DNA from: Topomyia yanbarensis
Lineage: Eukaryota; Arthropoda; Insecta; Diptera; Culicidae
NCBI RefSeq assembly: GCF_030247195.1
Contig: NC_080671.1
Span: 28,327,543 to 28,391,542 of the forward strand
DNA length: 64,000 nt
Direction: 5' to 3'
The notes beneath the pieces were generated by a model. It searched no databases and was not told the DNA's origin. It worked only from the letters and a program-made list of their open reading frames with translations. The number at the start of each line of letters is the position of its first letter. Within the stretch, counting starts at the first letter, position 1. A program made the translations under genes and the position numbers. Shown in pieces: positions 33,320 to 46,559 of this stretch.

Positions 33320-33970
33320 AAACATTGTTTTGAAAAGGAGCCGCCAATGGCCGTTCTGAGGACAATACCATACCAGTGATTGCTTCCTGTAGCAAGGGGG
33401 TTTCCACTCATAATCAGCAGTGACTCAAATGTCCATAACTGATATGACTCTCTGCTCCGACAGTATAACGTATGAGTTGGCAAACCGACTCGTTATCTGA
33501 TGAAAAATACATCTACTTTGATCATTGGAACATTTTGCTAGATAGCACCACATATCGTAATCCTATGCACATTTTCCAACATTTTTTATTGTATCGAGGA
33601 TACGAAAATGGGTTGTGTATAGATTTACAGAGTCGCATGTCGAACCCAATTCAATGAACCCGTTTACCGTTTGTAGGTTCTGGTCATTGAGAAATTACAA
33701 TGGTTGGATCAAGAGTAAATGCCTTCGGATTAGTTAGAAGGCCTCATGTGCCCCATCTATAAGAATGGTCATCAACTCTATTTGAGTAACAATCGAGGCA
33801 CAACGATTCTCAATAAAGCGTGTAAGGTGCTCTCACGTGTTCTATTTAGTAGACCGCGCCCGTTCGCTCCTTTGACCGACGGACCAGCTGTTATCCTAGT
33901 ACCTGGATAGATTTCGGGAATAAAACTGGCAGACTCACCATCTGTTTGTGGCTGCGTATGATTCAGTGAA
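33320..33970 (+). pseudogene. Chimeric RTE-like fragment, copy B
   Basis: Repeats the order seen in copy A: a GCTTCCTGTAGCAAGG block, the shared insert starting near GACTCTCTGCTCCGACAG, then RT words. The RT part near 33740-33850 reads as GLMCPIYKNGHQLY and KACKVLSRVLF, which fits the PIYKKGH...YKVLSRIL segment before the first catalytic motif of RTE-type RTs. Stops interrupt it and the catalytic domain is absent. Confidence 0.6.
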
Positions 33971-34259
33971 AGAGCAAATAATGCATTTTCATTGGAAACC
34001 TTCGAATACTTTTTCTACGGTTGGCCGACATAATGATAAAATTAATAATTTAAATGATTGTGTATTTTGTCGATACAGGCCTACTAGGCCCAAAGAATTT
34101 CGAAAATTGGCTGTTAAAGATGGAGTACGCGTTGAAGTCAAAGGATCTGGTAAGGTTATATTGGATTAGTTTATTAAAACTGTATCTAACAGTTTCCATG
34201 AAAACTTTTACCTCTATTCGATCTGTTTACTTTCTTGTGGCACACAAACTACTTAAGAA

Positions 34260-34640
34260 ATGGAATGTAATCCTCAGAATTCTGATGGGTTTCTTCTCAT
34301 GATTCTAATGGAACTCTGATTAAGATTTCGAGGGGTCCGGAAAGAGATTTCGATGCAATTCTTCTCATAACTCTGACAGTGTCTTACTCATTATTTTGAG
34401 GTTTTCCAACTCCGATGAAACCCCTCTCATTTTTTATATTATTTTGATCTTTTTAGGTTTGAAGGATTGAATTTCTTTCAGGATTTTGATTTGGTCTCCT
34501 CGGTTCTAATGTTTTCCGGCTCTGGATTTAAAAGAGATGTCGCTCATTATGGAATCCCACAAAGCTTTCTGACGAAATCTTTCTCAAAACTCTGACGATG
34601 TTGTACTTATTATGTTGATGTGAGCCTTTTCAGAATTCAA
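34260..34640. repeat. Degenerate GAATTCTGATG-type tandem repeat, locus 2
   Basis: Contains AGAATTCTGATGGGTTTC, GATTCTAATGGAACTC, CTTCTCATAACTCTGAC and similar words at roughly 25-35 base spacing, as in locus 1. Confidence 0.5.
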
Positions 34641-35859
34641 TGCTGCAGTAACGAATGCCCATTTAACGTTGACTGCGACTAGTACCTACAATCCAACAAC
34701 CAGCACCACCAGAGATGAAGCAACTGACAGAAATTAAATGTTGCTTGATTTTTTTTATTTATTTTTGTTCACAAAGATCCACGGATCAGTCAAGCGAATG
34801 TATTGAACCGTGTCAGAGAAACTTATAATTAAATAAACTCAATTGTTCAAATTGCTAGGAAAAAAATTGACATGTTGACACCTTGATGGCAACGAAGTGA
34901 TTAATGCATAGGGGCTATTAAGACCGTGGGAGTAGTTCAGACCCTTTCGATTTCTCAGAAAATCGTAAGACTTTCAGACGGTCGTACTTTCGTGGAAGAT
35001 GAAGCTCATTCAGAAGATTGTTTAGAAAGGAGGTATAACGTGTTTCATTTTTTGCCATCCTCAAAACAAAAATCATTATAACGGTACAACCTTGATTTAA
35101 GTAGCAATTACAAGTGAAAAAATAACAGATACGTGTTTTGGAAAGCTTGAGGCTCCTATTGTATAGAATGATTTTGTTTGGGTGAAAAAACAGATATTTT
35201 CAAGACGCTCACCTTTTTTGTGTGAAATGAGCGTACGGGCCCCCTATTCCATCAACCACCGTTCAGCGGCTTGCGGCTACGCACACGATTGCACACGCTA
35301 AGGCGAAGAAAATACATGATTCGCCAATTCACAGCTGTGACTAACTAGATTAAGCTTTTGTAACGCAAAACCTGCTATAGAGTGGTGCAATTGAACTTTT
35401 ATGGCACCAAAATGTAGCTGAGGTTTCAAACTAATAATTAGGACCTTTGACCGGTAATTTTTTCACATTTATCCACCTAAAAGAGCGATTCTCTTAGGTA
35501 GGTACGAATAGCCCCAGGTTCCCCTACTGAAAAAATCGTGTTAAGTGACGTCGTAATAATCGGAAGGGTGGCTCTCAATGTTACGACCAAATCTAAATTT
35601 TCTCCAGAGTTGGTCAAGGTGTCCACATTTTTCTCAGCGGTTTTCACATGACATTTGAAGAGCTGAATTGTCAGTCTGGAATATTATAATGCTTTTTATG
35701 CAAACTATAAACCACATTCTTTGGAATTTTTTCAATTTCAAGTCGCAAGTCTCCTCAATAAAAATGAACAAGAGAAATGCGGATATCATTTTAACACTTT
35801 TATGAACCGCTCCGTTTTACAACACTTTCACTCTCAGTTTATACCCATATGAGGAACAT
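34641..35859. other. Unassigned AT-rich DNA
   Basis: No gene or repeat boundary could be supported. Confidence 0.3.
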
Positions 35860-36110
35860 CATGTTGCAACCAGCTCTCTGTGATTGCCAGTATCAGATGT
35901 AGCGGATTCTACCGTATTGCGACATGCTTTCTTCAAATAGCTCAGGAACGGTACGCGGTGATAAGTCATGTAGCCTTACTACTATGGAGTTATTCTCAAT
36001 GTCCACGGGAATTTTAATTCCAACTTTGCCCCCTTAACCACATACTTGATCGGCAAAGCGAAACGTTCGGCTTGGACTAACGCGTTGAATAATATCAAAA
36101 CTGTATTGCG
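35860..36110 (-). pseudogene. CR1/T1-like ORF1 fragment 1
   Basis: On the minus strand the sequence reads IPVDIENNSIVVRLHDLSPR, then TVPELFEESMSQYGRI before stops. The VRLHDLSPRT box recurs at 60690-61300, where it is followed by a zinc-knuckle-like motif. Together these fit ORF1, the nucleic-acid-binding protein, of CR1/T1-type non-LTR retrotransposons. Only this short piece survives here. Confidence 0.6.
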
Positions 36111-37084
36111 GAGATGATGATACTAAATATAGGCGACTTCCTTAAGCCTAAGATCCATTTTATTTCACGAAAACTCGGTCGTATTGAACAAAATCAAAGT
36201 CAAAGACCGTGGCGTTGGAATGAAGCAGAGCATTTTGCCATTTTTATTGAGAATATCATATGCATACTGTAGATTTATTTTTGAGGCGAAATCGTTGTTC
36301 TTTGGCAGTTTAACGCCAAAAGTTGTACTTATTTCATTTTTCCATATTCTAACCGCAATTGATCAACTCAATACATACATGTAGATGCGCATAGAAACAA
36401 CATTTTGTTAATAACTAATAATGTGTGTGTATACAATCCATTTCCCACTGACCGGCAGTGCTTTTATGGAAGAAACTTGTCTGCATCTATGTAATGATAT
36501 ATTTGTTTTCATCGATAGATGTACACATGTTTAGCCCTGGAAATGAAAAGAGATTGCTGTACTGTACATTCAACGACCCATTTCAAAAATGTCTTACACG
36601 TTCTTACACGTACATTCGGAGGCCGCCTTCATATACAATAAGCCCCGCGCGAATGCATCCAACATATACAATTTATTGGATATTTGCAATATATTCGCAC
36701 TTCCAGAATGAAAAATGATATTTTTGATTTAAGTATGTGTTTACAAAAAGGAAAATATTTTGGAAAGTATACAAGCATTGAAAAATGATATGAAACGATC
36801 TCACTAGCTCAGAATAAATAAATTCATGAAATTTCTGCGCATAATTCTCCTCCATCCGTGAAATTGTAAGCGCGAAGCTGAACGAAGGGGTGTATTTTTT
36901 GGCGGCATTCTTCACACACTTCAATGACAAAGTTGTGACGATAAATCGCTATGCAAAATTACACTTTTCTCGCGGTATTTCAACCTACTAACACGTAACT
37001 CAACAGGAAAAACGACTTACTAAACGTTTGTCTTCATTTCCCTGTTGAATGTATTGTATATCACTGGAAAACTTTGAAAAATGC
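36111..37084. other. Unassigned AT-rich DNA
   Basis: No gene or repeat could be supported. It separates the ORF1 scrap from RTE-like copy C. Confidence 0.3.
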
Positions 37085-37900
37085 TGGACGTTAACAACAA
37101 CATTCCGGGCGATTCGCCAGTGCTGTCACTTCTCCCTGAATTGCTGAAGTACTGTAGTAGCACAAAAATGGAAGGAGAAAAGGGGTGTTAGATATGATTC
37201 TCTGCTCCAACAGTATTACGTATGAGATGGTATACTGACTCGAACCTAACGTTCGTTATCAGAACAAAAATACATCTGCTTTTATCGTTCACATGTTTCG
37301 CTAAATATCACTACATATCGCAATTCTATGGATATTTTCCAACATTTTTGATGATATCAAGGATACGAAAATGGGTGTATGATTTTAGAGAGTCGCATGT
37401 TGAACTCAGTTCAAAGAAATCAGCTTTTCAATTTCCGTTTACTGTTTGTGGGTTCTATTCATTCTAAAATAACTAACAATAGCCGCTTCAAGAAGAAATG
37501 TCTTCTGATTGGTTAGAAGGCCTTATATTCCCTATCTACAAGAAGGGCCATCGACTGTATTGCAATAACAATCGAGACATGATCCACAATGCATCCAATA
37601 AGGTACTCTCGCGTGTTCTGTTAAGCGGACTGATCGCTCCTTTGTCCGACGGACCAGCTTCAAATCCTGAATTGATTTTGGGAATGAAACTAGCAGACTT
37701 ACCATCTGTTTGTGTCTGCGTATGATTCAGTGAAACAAAAAGAACTGTGGCGGATAAAGCATTGTTCAAATTAGAAGCCGTTGACTAATTTTTCTGCGGC
37801 CGGCAAAGGTATTAAGGGGCACATATTGGTACTGCATATTGCGGACGATGTAGCAGTACCGAATCTTTAGGCGATTTTTTGCTTATTTTCCGTTGGCCTC
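37085..37900 (+). pseudogene. Chimeric RTE-like fragment, copy C
   Basis: The clearest of the three copies. It opens with a PELLKYCSSTKM equivalent near 37135, then carries the shared insert of about 300 bp (37190-37490). It returns to RT sequence at 37498 with SSDWLEGLIFPIYKKGHRLY and NKVLSRVLLSGLIAPLSDG. After a deletion there is a GHILVLHIADDVAVP stretch near 37820-37855, which matches the LGFADDVDII catalytic box. The order is that of an RTE-clade RT with pieces missing. It is not functional. Confidence 0.65.
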
Positions 37901-38109
37901 TGCCGCTCAGTGCGCCAATCGCCGAAGTCAAAAAGGGTGACTCCACCATCTGGACCCTAGATATCGGCCCATCAAAACACATGGACTGGGATCAACGGCT
38001 AGCTTTACTTCCCTTCCAAAGGAAGACGTGACTACAAATTTTTCACCACAGAAAATCTCAACGACCTCAGCTGGGATTGAACCAACATCACTCCAACATC
38101 GGTGCCGTC

Positions 38110-38700
38110 TTTAGGCGATATACATAATCAAATGATTGCGATGGTGTGTTTGGAAACCCGCAGTTTTGTATCAAGATGGACACCAAGGTCTTTTATTACG
38201 GTAGCTTCTGCAGTGGATGAAAATTGAAGAGATCATAAGATAATCAAGAGAAGGCGATTAAGTTGCAATAGCGGGTACAAACTACCATGCTATTGTTCAA
38301 AATCATTTCTTGCCCAGAAGAGCACAGCAATCCTGGGCTTAGGTTATCACTCGAAAAACCTCAAGTTCGTAAGCATACATTAGTTTAGAAGACATAAATA
38401 GCTTACTGAGGTCGTTGATGAACAACTCGAGTATCACTGGGATTAAATGACTTCCTTGTGGTACACCTCAGTCGATGTTAAAAGATATGGATATCGTATC
38501 AACAAGCCGAACAAGAGCACTTTGAGCAGTCAGGTAACGCCAAATTCACTGCGTCAACCAGTCGGTAAGAAGATGGGAAACTTTGTCAAAAGCTCTCAAA
38601 AAATTTCCGAACCCATGTTGTTCCTCTGTAGTAATAAGGTGTACCGTGTTATGAAGAGTTTCGCGTAACATGTTTTCGAGTATTTTTGGTAAGCAGCTCG
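38110..38700 (-). pseudogene. CR1/T1-like reverse transcriptase remnant
   Basis: The minus strand reads RAFDKVSHLLTDWLTQ, LTAQSALVRLVDT, GVPQGSHLIPVILELFINDL and LSKLFMSSKLMYA in order. It is the same family as 5480-6200 and closely similar to 58640-58990. Stops separate the pieces, and the catalytic FADD is replaced by YAYE. Confidence 0.7.
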
Positions 38701-39379
38701 GGATCGAAATTCATATACACTTAGTAAAGAATTATATTGCTGCTCATAATTTTTGAATGATAATAGTTAAATATGTGGTGACATGCAAAAAACTATTCGC
38801 CTTTAAACAATCTTAAATTTGTCTAAAGTCTACTTCAGCTTTAAATCAATACCGCAAAAGTGAATAAACTATTTTACTAAGAAATACTCAGAAACTAACC
38901 CTAAACCTTGATTTTAAATTTCTTGTAGAACGAAAAGTATGACAGATGGAGTTTACATATCATCAGGAAGCGTTTCTAGAATTGAGTATGAGAAACAAAG
39001 CCCAATACCTTCGAATATCCCCTCGAATTTTTCTTTTCAACTTGCTTTTCTTAAATGGCAATTGAAAGGAAAAACAACGAGGTATTCATATCGAACAGTC
39101 GGCAGATATCCATCAAGATCTCGGCAGCTGTCAAAATTTTAAAAATGGCGCCATCTGAATTCTGCTATAATTTTTCCAGTTATGACTCTAAGACGATTTC
39201 GCCTGATTTTCATATATGTTAAAAACAAAGAAAATTTAAAGAATAAATCGAGCTGGATCCAAACTATGATTCTCGAATAAAATCTGAAATCGTCTTTCAA
39301 TTCGCAACCCGATCCTTCGTTGTTTCTGAAACGGCACACCGTCATTTTGGTCCCTCGGCTTTTTTATATCTTCCAAGCA

Positions 39380-39720
39380 TCTCTAAGAACACTTCTGCAC
39401 TAAATACACGTCATTGAAGTAAAGCTGAAACATCCACGGCCCCAAGTAGCTTCCTTTGGCTATTCCTGACAAAGAAGTAAATGTGGGTGGCTCGCAATCT
39501 CCAAAGGCAACCGAGAGAGAGAGATAATTCTCGATCTGTGTGCTTTGATTGCAAAAACTAGCTCTTGTTGCCCATCTTGTTGGAAATCCATGAAAATGTT
39601 CCCAGCCCTTATGAAGAAAAATAAGCGAGAAATCAATGACCATTGTGGAATAACTTCATTGAGCTTAGTCTTGAAGTGGTAAATATGGAAAGAATTCAGG
39701 CTCAATGCAAGCAGTACTTA
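39380..39720 (-). pseudogene. CR1-like reverse transcriptase fragment
   Basis: A short minus-strand piece of the RT palm: KLNEVIPQWSLISR in one frame, then CEPPTFTSLSGIAKGSYLGP and WMFQLYFNDVYL in another. It corresponds to the SGIPQGSHLGP...LYFNDV box of the intact copy at 62009-63484. Confidence 0.6.
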
Positions 39721-40439
39721 ATCTACGAAAAATATGGCTGTTTTTCACCCAAATTTAACGATTTACGCATAATTAATAAACCGCACAATTTTGGTAAAAA
39801 AACACTGTGAACTGTTCAGCGGTGAATAGGTGATCAAGAGAATGTTATCCATGTAAATTATTTAGAAAGTCCATACGCACGTTGGTGCGCTAGCTGGTCA
39901 GTAGACTTGATTCTATATTTTAGAGAACTTGATCTGAACATTTGGAAAAATCTAAAAACAAAAGTGGAAAAATCAAACGGCTTCTGCTTGAATATGTGAA
40001 ACACTTATCCACGATGCATCTTCTTGGAACCGCCAATGGTCCTACAGTAGGCGATGAATAAGGGGTATTCAAAATAATAACCTTTCTTCCACACCAAGTT
40101 CAAAGTTCTAAAAACGATCAAAGTGTGCTACCTGTATGTTGCTCCAATTAGAATCGCTGCGTTTTAATGACACTCGGGACGTGTCTTATACACAAGCTTT
40201 CATCTTTTATTCGACGTAGATGTGCACCGCTTGCTTGGATTTCAAAGGATGAGGTGAATGTGCTAACTATTATCACGTGCCTGATAGACTTTTTTTGCCT
40301 ATGACATAATTAGAAAGTTAATTTTCCAAACGCAATAAACATGGGAAACATTTGTTGCCAGCAACCGTCAAACTAAACTGGTTCGGCATTCCTTTTACCA
40401 ACAAAACACAACCATTCAACTCCCCGTCCTCACACGGGT
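39721..40439. other. Unassigned DNA
   Basis: No gene or repeat could be supported. Confidence 0.3.
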
Positions 40440-42725
40440 GATTAAAACCATTCCAGCTAATCTGGCAACCATGGGCAACCGGCCGCCTACCACGATCCTA
40501 GCCAGACGTGCAAACCTTTCTTCCCGATCCGGGTGCGTGCTGCAGGCCACCCCTTGAATATGTTGCGTATTTTTCTGAAACCACCCATGCCAGGATCAAC
40601 CACCATCGCCACCACCACCCAGAACGGAGCGCACATACACAGTCGAGCAGAAAACGGGAAAACCCTACGCCCGCATTTTCCACTTTTGTCCCTTGCTTTC
40701 TCTTTCTCTCTCACCTACCTACCCTGGCACTGCATCGCAACAACACATCCGACAAAAATCATCTGCCCTGCTGTGCGCGCCCGGTGCTATGCAACCCATA
40801 GCTAGTGCACCAGTCTCCACGACCCCCCATAGGTAGACGGGAAATTCGTTCGTTCGTTCGTATAGTTGTATGTGTGCAGCACCGTATGCCTTTCGCACGG
40901 GCCCGTTCTGTACGTGGGCCCTGTCTGCTAGAACGTAACATGATTTTCCTTATCACATAATTTCCGCTCGCTTCACACAGAAGCGAACTCAGTCTCGGTT
41001 CGCCTTTCCGACCCAGACTCGAAATGTGAAGAACCTGTGCGGCGCTGCGCTGCACTGCACGTATGCAAGAATGATGTAAATGCCGCCATTCTGAGCTTAT
41101 TGGCAGTCAGCGCCAAACGAAGTTCTAACTGATTTCCTGCTCGGAAAAATTCAATATGCGACACTTTTGCAACGACCGACCGACCTTGCCGTGACTCTCC
41201 GTCGTTCGTTCGTTCGTACGTTTCCGCACAGCAAGTCCTTATTTCATATTGTCAACTCCTGGGCTTTTTGCGACCCAACCGATTCCCCCACATTCGCAAA
41301 GTCAAACCGACGACCACTCCAGACTCTTTGGGTTCTTCTCAGCCGTCGACTGTTCTTTCTTCTGGTTCCTCTCTCTCACTCGTTCACTGAGATGTATGCA
41401 ATCCCAAACCGTTGTCGCTTTTTCTGACGTTTTCCTATTTCCTGTTCCCCACCACCACCACCACCGGCGAAAAAGACATTTTCTTCGCCGAAACACCCTT
41501 CGAATCTATCAGCAGAACTTGGAACCTTTAAATATTCATGGGAAAAAGGGAAAAGCCCAAGAAATATAATTCGTCTTGCATCGGTTCCAGTTTCCTTGTT
41601 CACCAAGCGAGCCCATCTTCCTAGTGTTGCCGGGCCCAACCGGCTGAAGAAGGAACGTTCTTCGCTCCAGTCGCAAATTCAATAAAATATTTTCCTTGTA
41701 AGAAGAAATAATTTATTAAATCGCTTTATAAATACCTCACTCAAACCCCTTACCGTCCCCTAGCTCCAGCTCCAGCTCCAGATGATTCACGTTCCGACGG
41801 TGTGTGGTAGTGGCGACCGACACTGATGCGGATGCTACCGACGACGACGACGATGACGACGACAACGAGAATGGGAAACGGATTGGCTTGGAGCCAACCC
41901 TATAGGAAAAAGATGGGACCAGTTTCCGCGAACGGGCGCGCGCCTTGCCACTCTCTGCCTGACGACGACGGCGGCGGCGGCGGAGAGGACTTTTGGTGAA
42001 ATATAAATTTCACCGATTCCCATTTAGATTCCCGATCGGGAAATTTGCTACCTACCGGGAGGTTCGAAGCCAAATCGCAAGAAAGTGTCCTTTCGGTGAA
42101 GGAAGTATAATTTTACCAGTTCCAGTTCCGGGCTGGCAGCGAAAGCGACGGCGGCAAGGCAAGGCATCTCGCCAACTTTGGGAAGTCTCATTTTATTGTA
42201 TGGAATCGAATAGCTGTCAGTTTATGTGACCTGCTTGGATTGGGGGTTGGAGTGAATTTACTTCCTTGGAAGGAGAGACAGAGAGAGAGAAGGATACTGA
42301 ATTAATTTGTAGGACTCGGTTTTCCATCTTGGAACTCGAAAGATGTTGTACAGTGTGTCAAGGTACCCTTTTTTTGCAGACAACTGCCAAAGTGATTTTG
42401 AATTGCTGATTCGTTTCAGTTTTTTTTGGTCACTTTGACAAATGTTGTTTTGCAAGCGAATTTTGTATCCGTTCGGAATTGGGTCATTGATCTAGTAGAG
42501 CAGAGCGGTCCGCTGGCCACAGGCCAGCTCCACATTTGCAGCTCCGCATCATCGGACCGATTGAAACTGCCTGAACGCATTATCCTCTTTCCTGGGTCGC
42601 TGCCGCATGGCCTGTTGGAAAGTGGTAGCGGCCACCGTACGCAAATTGCCATTCCACGGGGAGTGCGAAGCGTTAATCAAAAGTCGAAAATCATGTTAGC
42701 AATAAAACTGAATGAGAAAGAATAA
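40440..42725. other. GC-richer, repeat-poor DNA with trinucleotide and TTCG runs
   Basis: This 2.3-kb island stands out from its AT-rich neighbours. It holds (TTCG)n at about 40844-40860 and 41203-41217, (CCA)n at about 41450-41465, (GAC)n at about 41840-41865 and (GAC/GGC)n at about 41960-41981. Several frames are open for 80-100 codons, but they overlap on both strands and encode low-complexity protein, so I call no gene. It could be a promoter with untranslated first exon, or an enhancer cluster. Confidence 0.4.
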
Positions 42726-45354
42726 TCACATCCGGTACCTGACGCGGTGATTATCGGGTGAAAGAGAAAGAGAAACGGTAGGGTGGTTCTGTGGTTGAAA
42801 TAGGGTGTTTATTGCATCATTTCGCTCAATAGGTAGGCGCTTGTGAGAGAAATGTTAATGCGTAATTGTGCCACCATTGCGCTCAATAAATAGCGATTGT
42901 TTCAATAAAATTCTGCTAGTTTCATATAAGCACTCGAGCGTGTATGCAAAACCAATTCATGTTTGTTAAAATCTGTATTTCGATTTATTAAATCGCCATT
43001 ACGTTGTCATTATTTTGTTAAAAAGCTCAAAGCATCTCATTTTTTTGCACAACGAAGGGCTGATTGATTGTTTTCACAACCCAGCAAACAACGAGAACTA
43101 ACCAAGCCTTTATTACGAGCGAATAAGCTGAACAGTAACGGTTCTAACCTTAATGCAGCTAAATTGTTTGTTGGGAACTCGTATACAAGTTAATTTCAGA
43201 AGGGTAAACTCAACAAATTTTGCTCGATCTCTGAGTAAACTGAAGAATACTCAAAAAATGGATAGTGGTAACCACAAAGTACATTAAATTAGTTGTAGAA
43301 TTTGCGTTTTGACTTCGTCTCATCAGAATCCGACACTAACTTAGCGACAGTAATCAGTATAGTCAGTAATATACCAAATCGGGTGTTTATAATTTAGGGG
43401 GAAAATCCACGGTTTTTACAGTTAAAATGATCTTTCAGGGAAGGGAGAGTTATTTTTGCAAATCTCGATGTTTTAATATTTGAAAATGTATTTATTGAAA
43501 TAAATTTTTGAACATTTTTTCACTGATTTCCGCGTGAATCATAGTAGTTTTACATTGAGATCAGGCACGTAGCTAGAGGGGGCTAGGGTGCTAAAGCCCC
43601 CCCCCCCGCCAAAATGCTTCGAATATAAATTTCAAAAACATTATTATCAGCAACTTTAGCTTGTAGCTCGTTTGGTTTGAGATAAAGTTAGAAGATTGCT
43701 GTTTCCAACAACCAAAATCAATGGTCACAAAATTCAGTGTGGTTTATGATTCTGTTCCAGCCGGTGTAAAGCGAACGACAAACAAAGTTACTTTTATATT
43801 GTGTTCCTTGTCTGAAGAACAAAGGAAACTTCTACTATACTATGCCCTAGTAATCTGTCGAGATGAGTGAATCGCAGAAGCAAGAAGTGGTGCACCGGCC
43901 AAATACTGTGATTAGTGGTGATTCGCATAACACCGAGTATTTGTGATGAGGAACATTTTCTGAAGGTGAAAATGGAGGCTATACTTACGATAGCCACCTT
44001 TATTGAGTTCTACCACCTCCGGTATTCTGCGCTCATAGCGTTCAACAAATGGGATCAGGCGAAATAATTGATTTTGAATGATTTAAAGCCATTAAATTTT
44101 AATGATTGTGTGTGACAATGCTGTAATTAAGATCTTCATATAAATGGACGGTGAGAGAATTAATGTTCGGTTACAAGATCGGATACCGCTTACTTGCAGA
44201 TACATATCACATATGGGAGAAATGTAGTACAAAACATATCAAACGCAAACTAGTACGTTCCAGTTCTGTGAAAAAACGTCACATTACGATTTATTTACCG
44301 CTGAACACAAACAATTACCAAATTTGTGGCACATGTTCAGGTAATATTGACAACGGCAAAAGCTGCATCAATATCTCAAAATCTACAGCCAGCACAATCA
44401 TTGAGGAAATTCACAATCATAAAGGCAACAAGCAAGCATGTTTGCGACCATAAAGGTAGCAACCACGATTATGACACGGAAGTGTTCAATAGCGAGATAG
44501 ATATGAACGCTGCTTCGTAAATAGGTATCTTCGTGCAATGGTTAAGAGCTTACGTGAGTTCTGTTGGACAACCAGTAAAACTCATTTTATTATTTTTATT
44601 GTAACAGAACCACTGTTTCGATTGGTTAAAACCATTGAACCGAGTTCACTTATGAATTTTTTAAAAAGTAGTAGAAGAAATTTAATGGACGACTGAGTAC
44701 TAAAACTCTCCAAAAGTGAACGCATCATCGCAAGTGATTGTCCCGTTTAACAAAACTCAGATGTAATACTAGATATTGGCAACACTATTTTAAATTTAAA
44801 TGACAGGTTTTTGAATTGTACCCAATTTGAATTACTGTATTAAGTCTGTGCACTCTGTACTCTTAGTATAAATACTAGACATCACATTAAAGCGTACTAG
44901 GCAAAAAAATATTTCAATTTACTGAGAACGATATAGCTGAGCCGACAGTTTTTGCTTTCGCGTCATTTTAACGCATCATCGTTTTCATTGGCACTTGATT
45001 TCACTTTCATGCGAGGAATTCGTTCCGTTCATGCAAGTTCGCAACACTGTTGCGACTAAAATGTTGTGACTGGTTGAATATATAAATCCAATAATTTCGA
45101 TTTTATGTCTTCAGTATATAGCAGTCTCACGATCTGTTTTTTATTCGTTTTAGACTAAAATGAGAGATTATCAGAAATCACGGGGAAGGAAAAAAGAATG
45201 AGCTAATCCAAGAAGCGTCAAGAGCACCTCTTCTATCTTTTCTATGCATTCAGAACGAGTGCTTTCGGAATTTCGCTCTGATCCTCTCAATTCGGTTTGA
45301 ATAAAACGGCATTTTCGAAAACATTTATTTCATGCCACCACATATCTAACTATT
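42726..45354. other. Unassigned AT-rich DNA
   Basis: No gene is supported. The segment at 43300-43365 is related to 5275-5335 in reverse. Near 43563-43612 a GGCACGTAGCTAGAGGGGG word leads to a C-run, a motif often seen inside insect transposons. Frames at 44151-44520 have no recognised domain. Confidence 0.35.
43080..43175. repeat. Possible 96-bp mini-MITE
   Basis: Starts CCCAGCAAACAA and ends TTGTTTGTTGGG, giving an 11/12-base inverted end. No convincing target duplication was seen, so this may be chance. Confidence 0.35.
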
Positions 45355-46270
45355 TTTCCTCAAAAGTTATGAGCACTTTTTCGCTGAAAATGGGGATTAT
45401 GAATGAGGTTATGACTAGAGTTATAATTGAGCAAAAAATGGCGAACACAATACTTTTTTAAATATCATAAAATTGATTTAAAAAAATCTCTTTTTGATAT
45501 ATTAAGTGCTTATATCTTTTTAAATAGAAGCTAGAGTTTTGATGAGTTAGACGAAAATGTTTGTCTTTAAAAACTGTGGAAAACATCTGAAGGATAGGTT
45601 GTAGTAAAATGAAAACTGAAAAAGTTATATAAAAAGCTTGTTTTTTATGAACTGACGCTTTGTAATATGGTTAAATTACTCTCACGGTGGACACAACAAA
45701 AATATAGTTTCGTTTTCATGATGAAATATTGCACATCACAATACTTTTCAATTTAAGGTAGTAGATAGAGGTAAAGTTTCGCTGTCTTACAGAAAATTGA
45801 AGAAAATAAAATTTTGAAAAACTTTGTCAAAGACACTGGAACTCTATGTCGTGTACTTTTCATTTTACAACAAATTTACCAAAAAAAATTTGAGTGTTTC
45901 TGTTTCTTCAATTTTTGCCTTTCTCATATAGAAAGGTTATTTTTTATATAACTTTTGCAGTTTTGTTTTTTCATTAAGATCACTTTGGAAATACTTTCAG
46001 ATATTTTGAAGGGGAACCGTTTATCTCAATATACCGAACTTCTAGCTTCTCTCGTTAGACAATTATATATTCTTGGTACTAAAAATAAACAATTTATTTG
46101 AGTAAATATTGCAAGATATAAAAAATATCGTATTTGCCATTTTTGTTGATCTATACTACAAAGAATGCTATTTCAAATTACAAAAACGGTATATAATGTT
46201 ATGTGTCCAAAAGTGCTATTTGAAAAAGTTATATTTTTTATATAAAAGTTCTCATAACTTTGAAACGAAA
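45355..46270. repeat. Old, diverged foldback repeat
   Basis: The left arm (about 45355-45650) and right arm (about 45925-46270) are inverted relatives. AAAAGTTATGAGCACTTTT pairs with the inverse of AAAAGTTCTCATAACTTT, and AAAACTGAAAAAGTTATATA with the inverse of TATATAACTTTTGCAGTTTT. The identity between arms looks well below that of the hAT foldback, so this is an older structure. Boundaries are approximate. Confidence 0.55.
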
Positions 46271-46559
46271 AAAGTTTAGCAATTGGAGTTTTCAAGCAAA
46301 TTATGCACCCTAAAATGATCCTCAAGTTGTTCAAAGTGTACTTTAGTGTAAAATAAAAACTGCAAATGTTATTGAAATAAAACCGTTTTTAAGGAACATC
46401 CTAAAGCTTACATTTGGATCTCTCGTGTAATGGAAAGTAAAAAAAGCTAGTGCTTGAATGTTTTCAGCAAATTTGTCAACTTCAGCGAAGACAGTTAAGC
46501 TCTATATCGAACCGTTGAAAAGTTTAATTTTAAATATTGCTTTTAACCCAAGGTTTCTA

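Noticed and set aside
43563..43612. GGCACGTAGCTAGAGGGGG followed by a C-run as a transposon end
   Set aside because: The word resembles sequences inside insect transposons, but no partner end or duplication was found.
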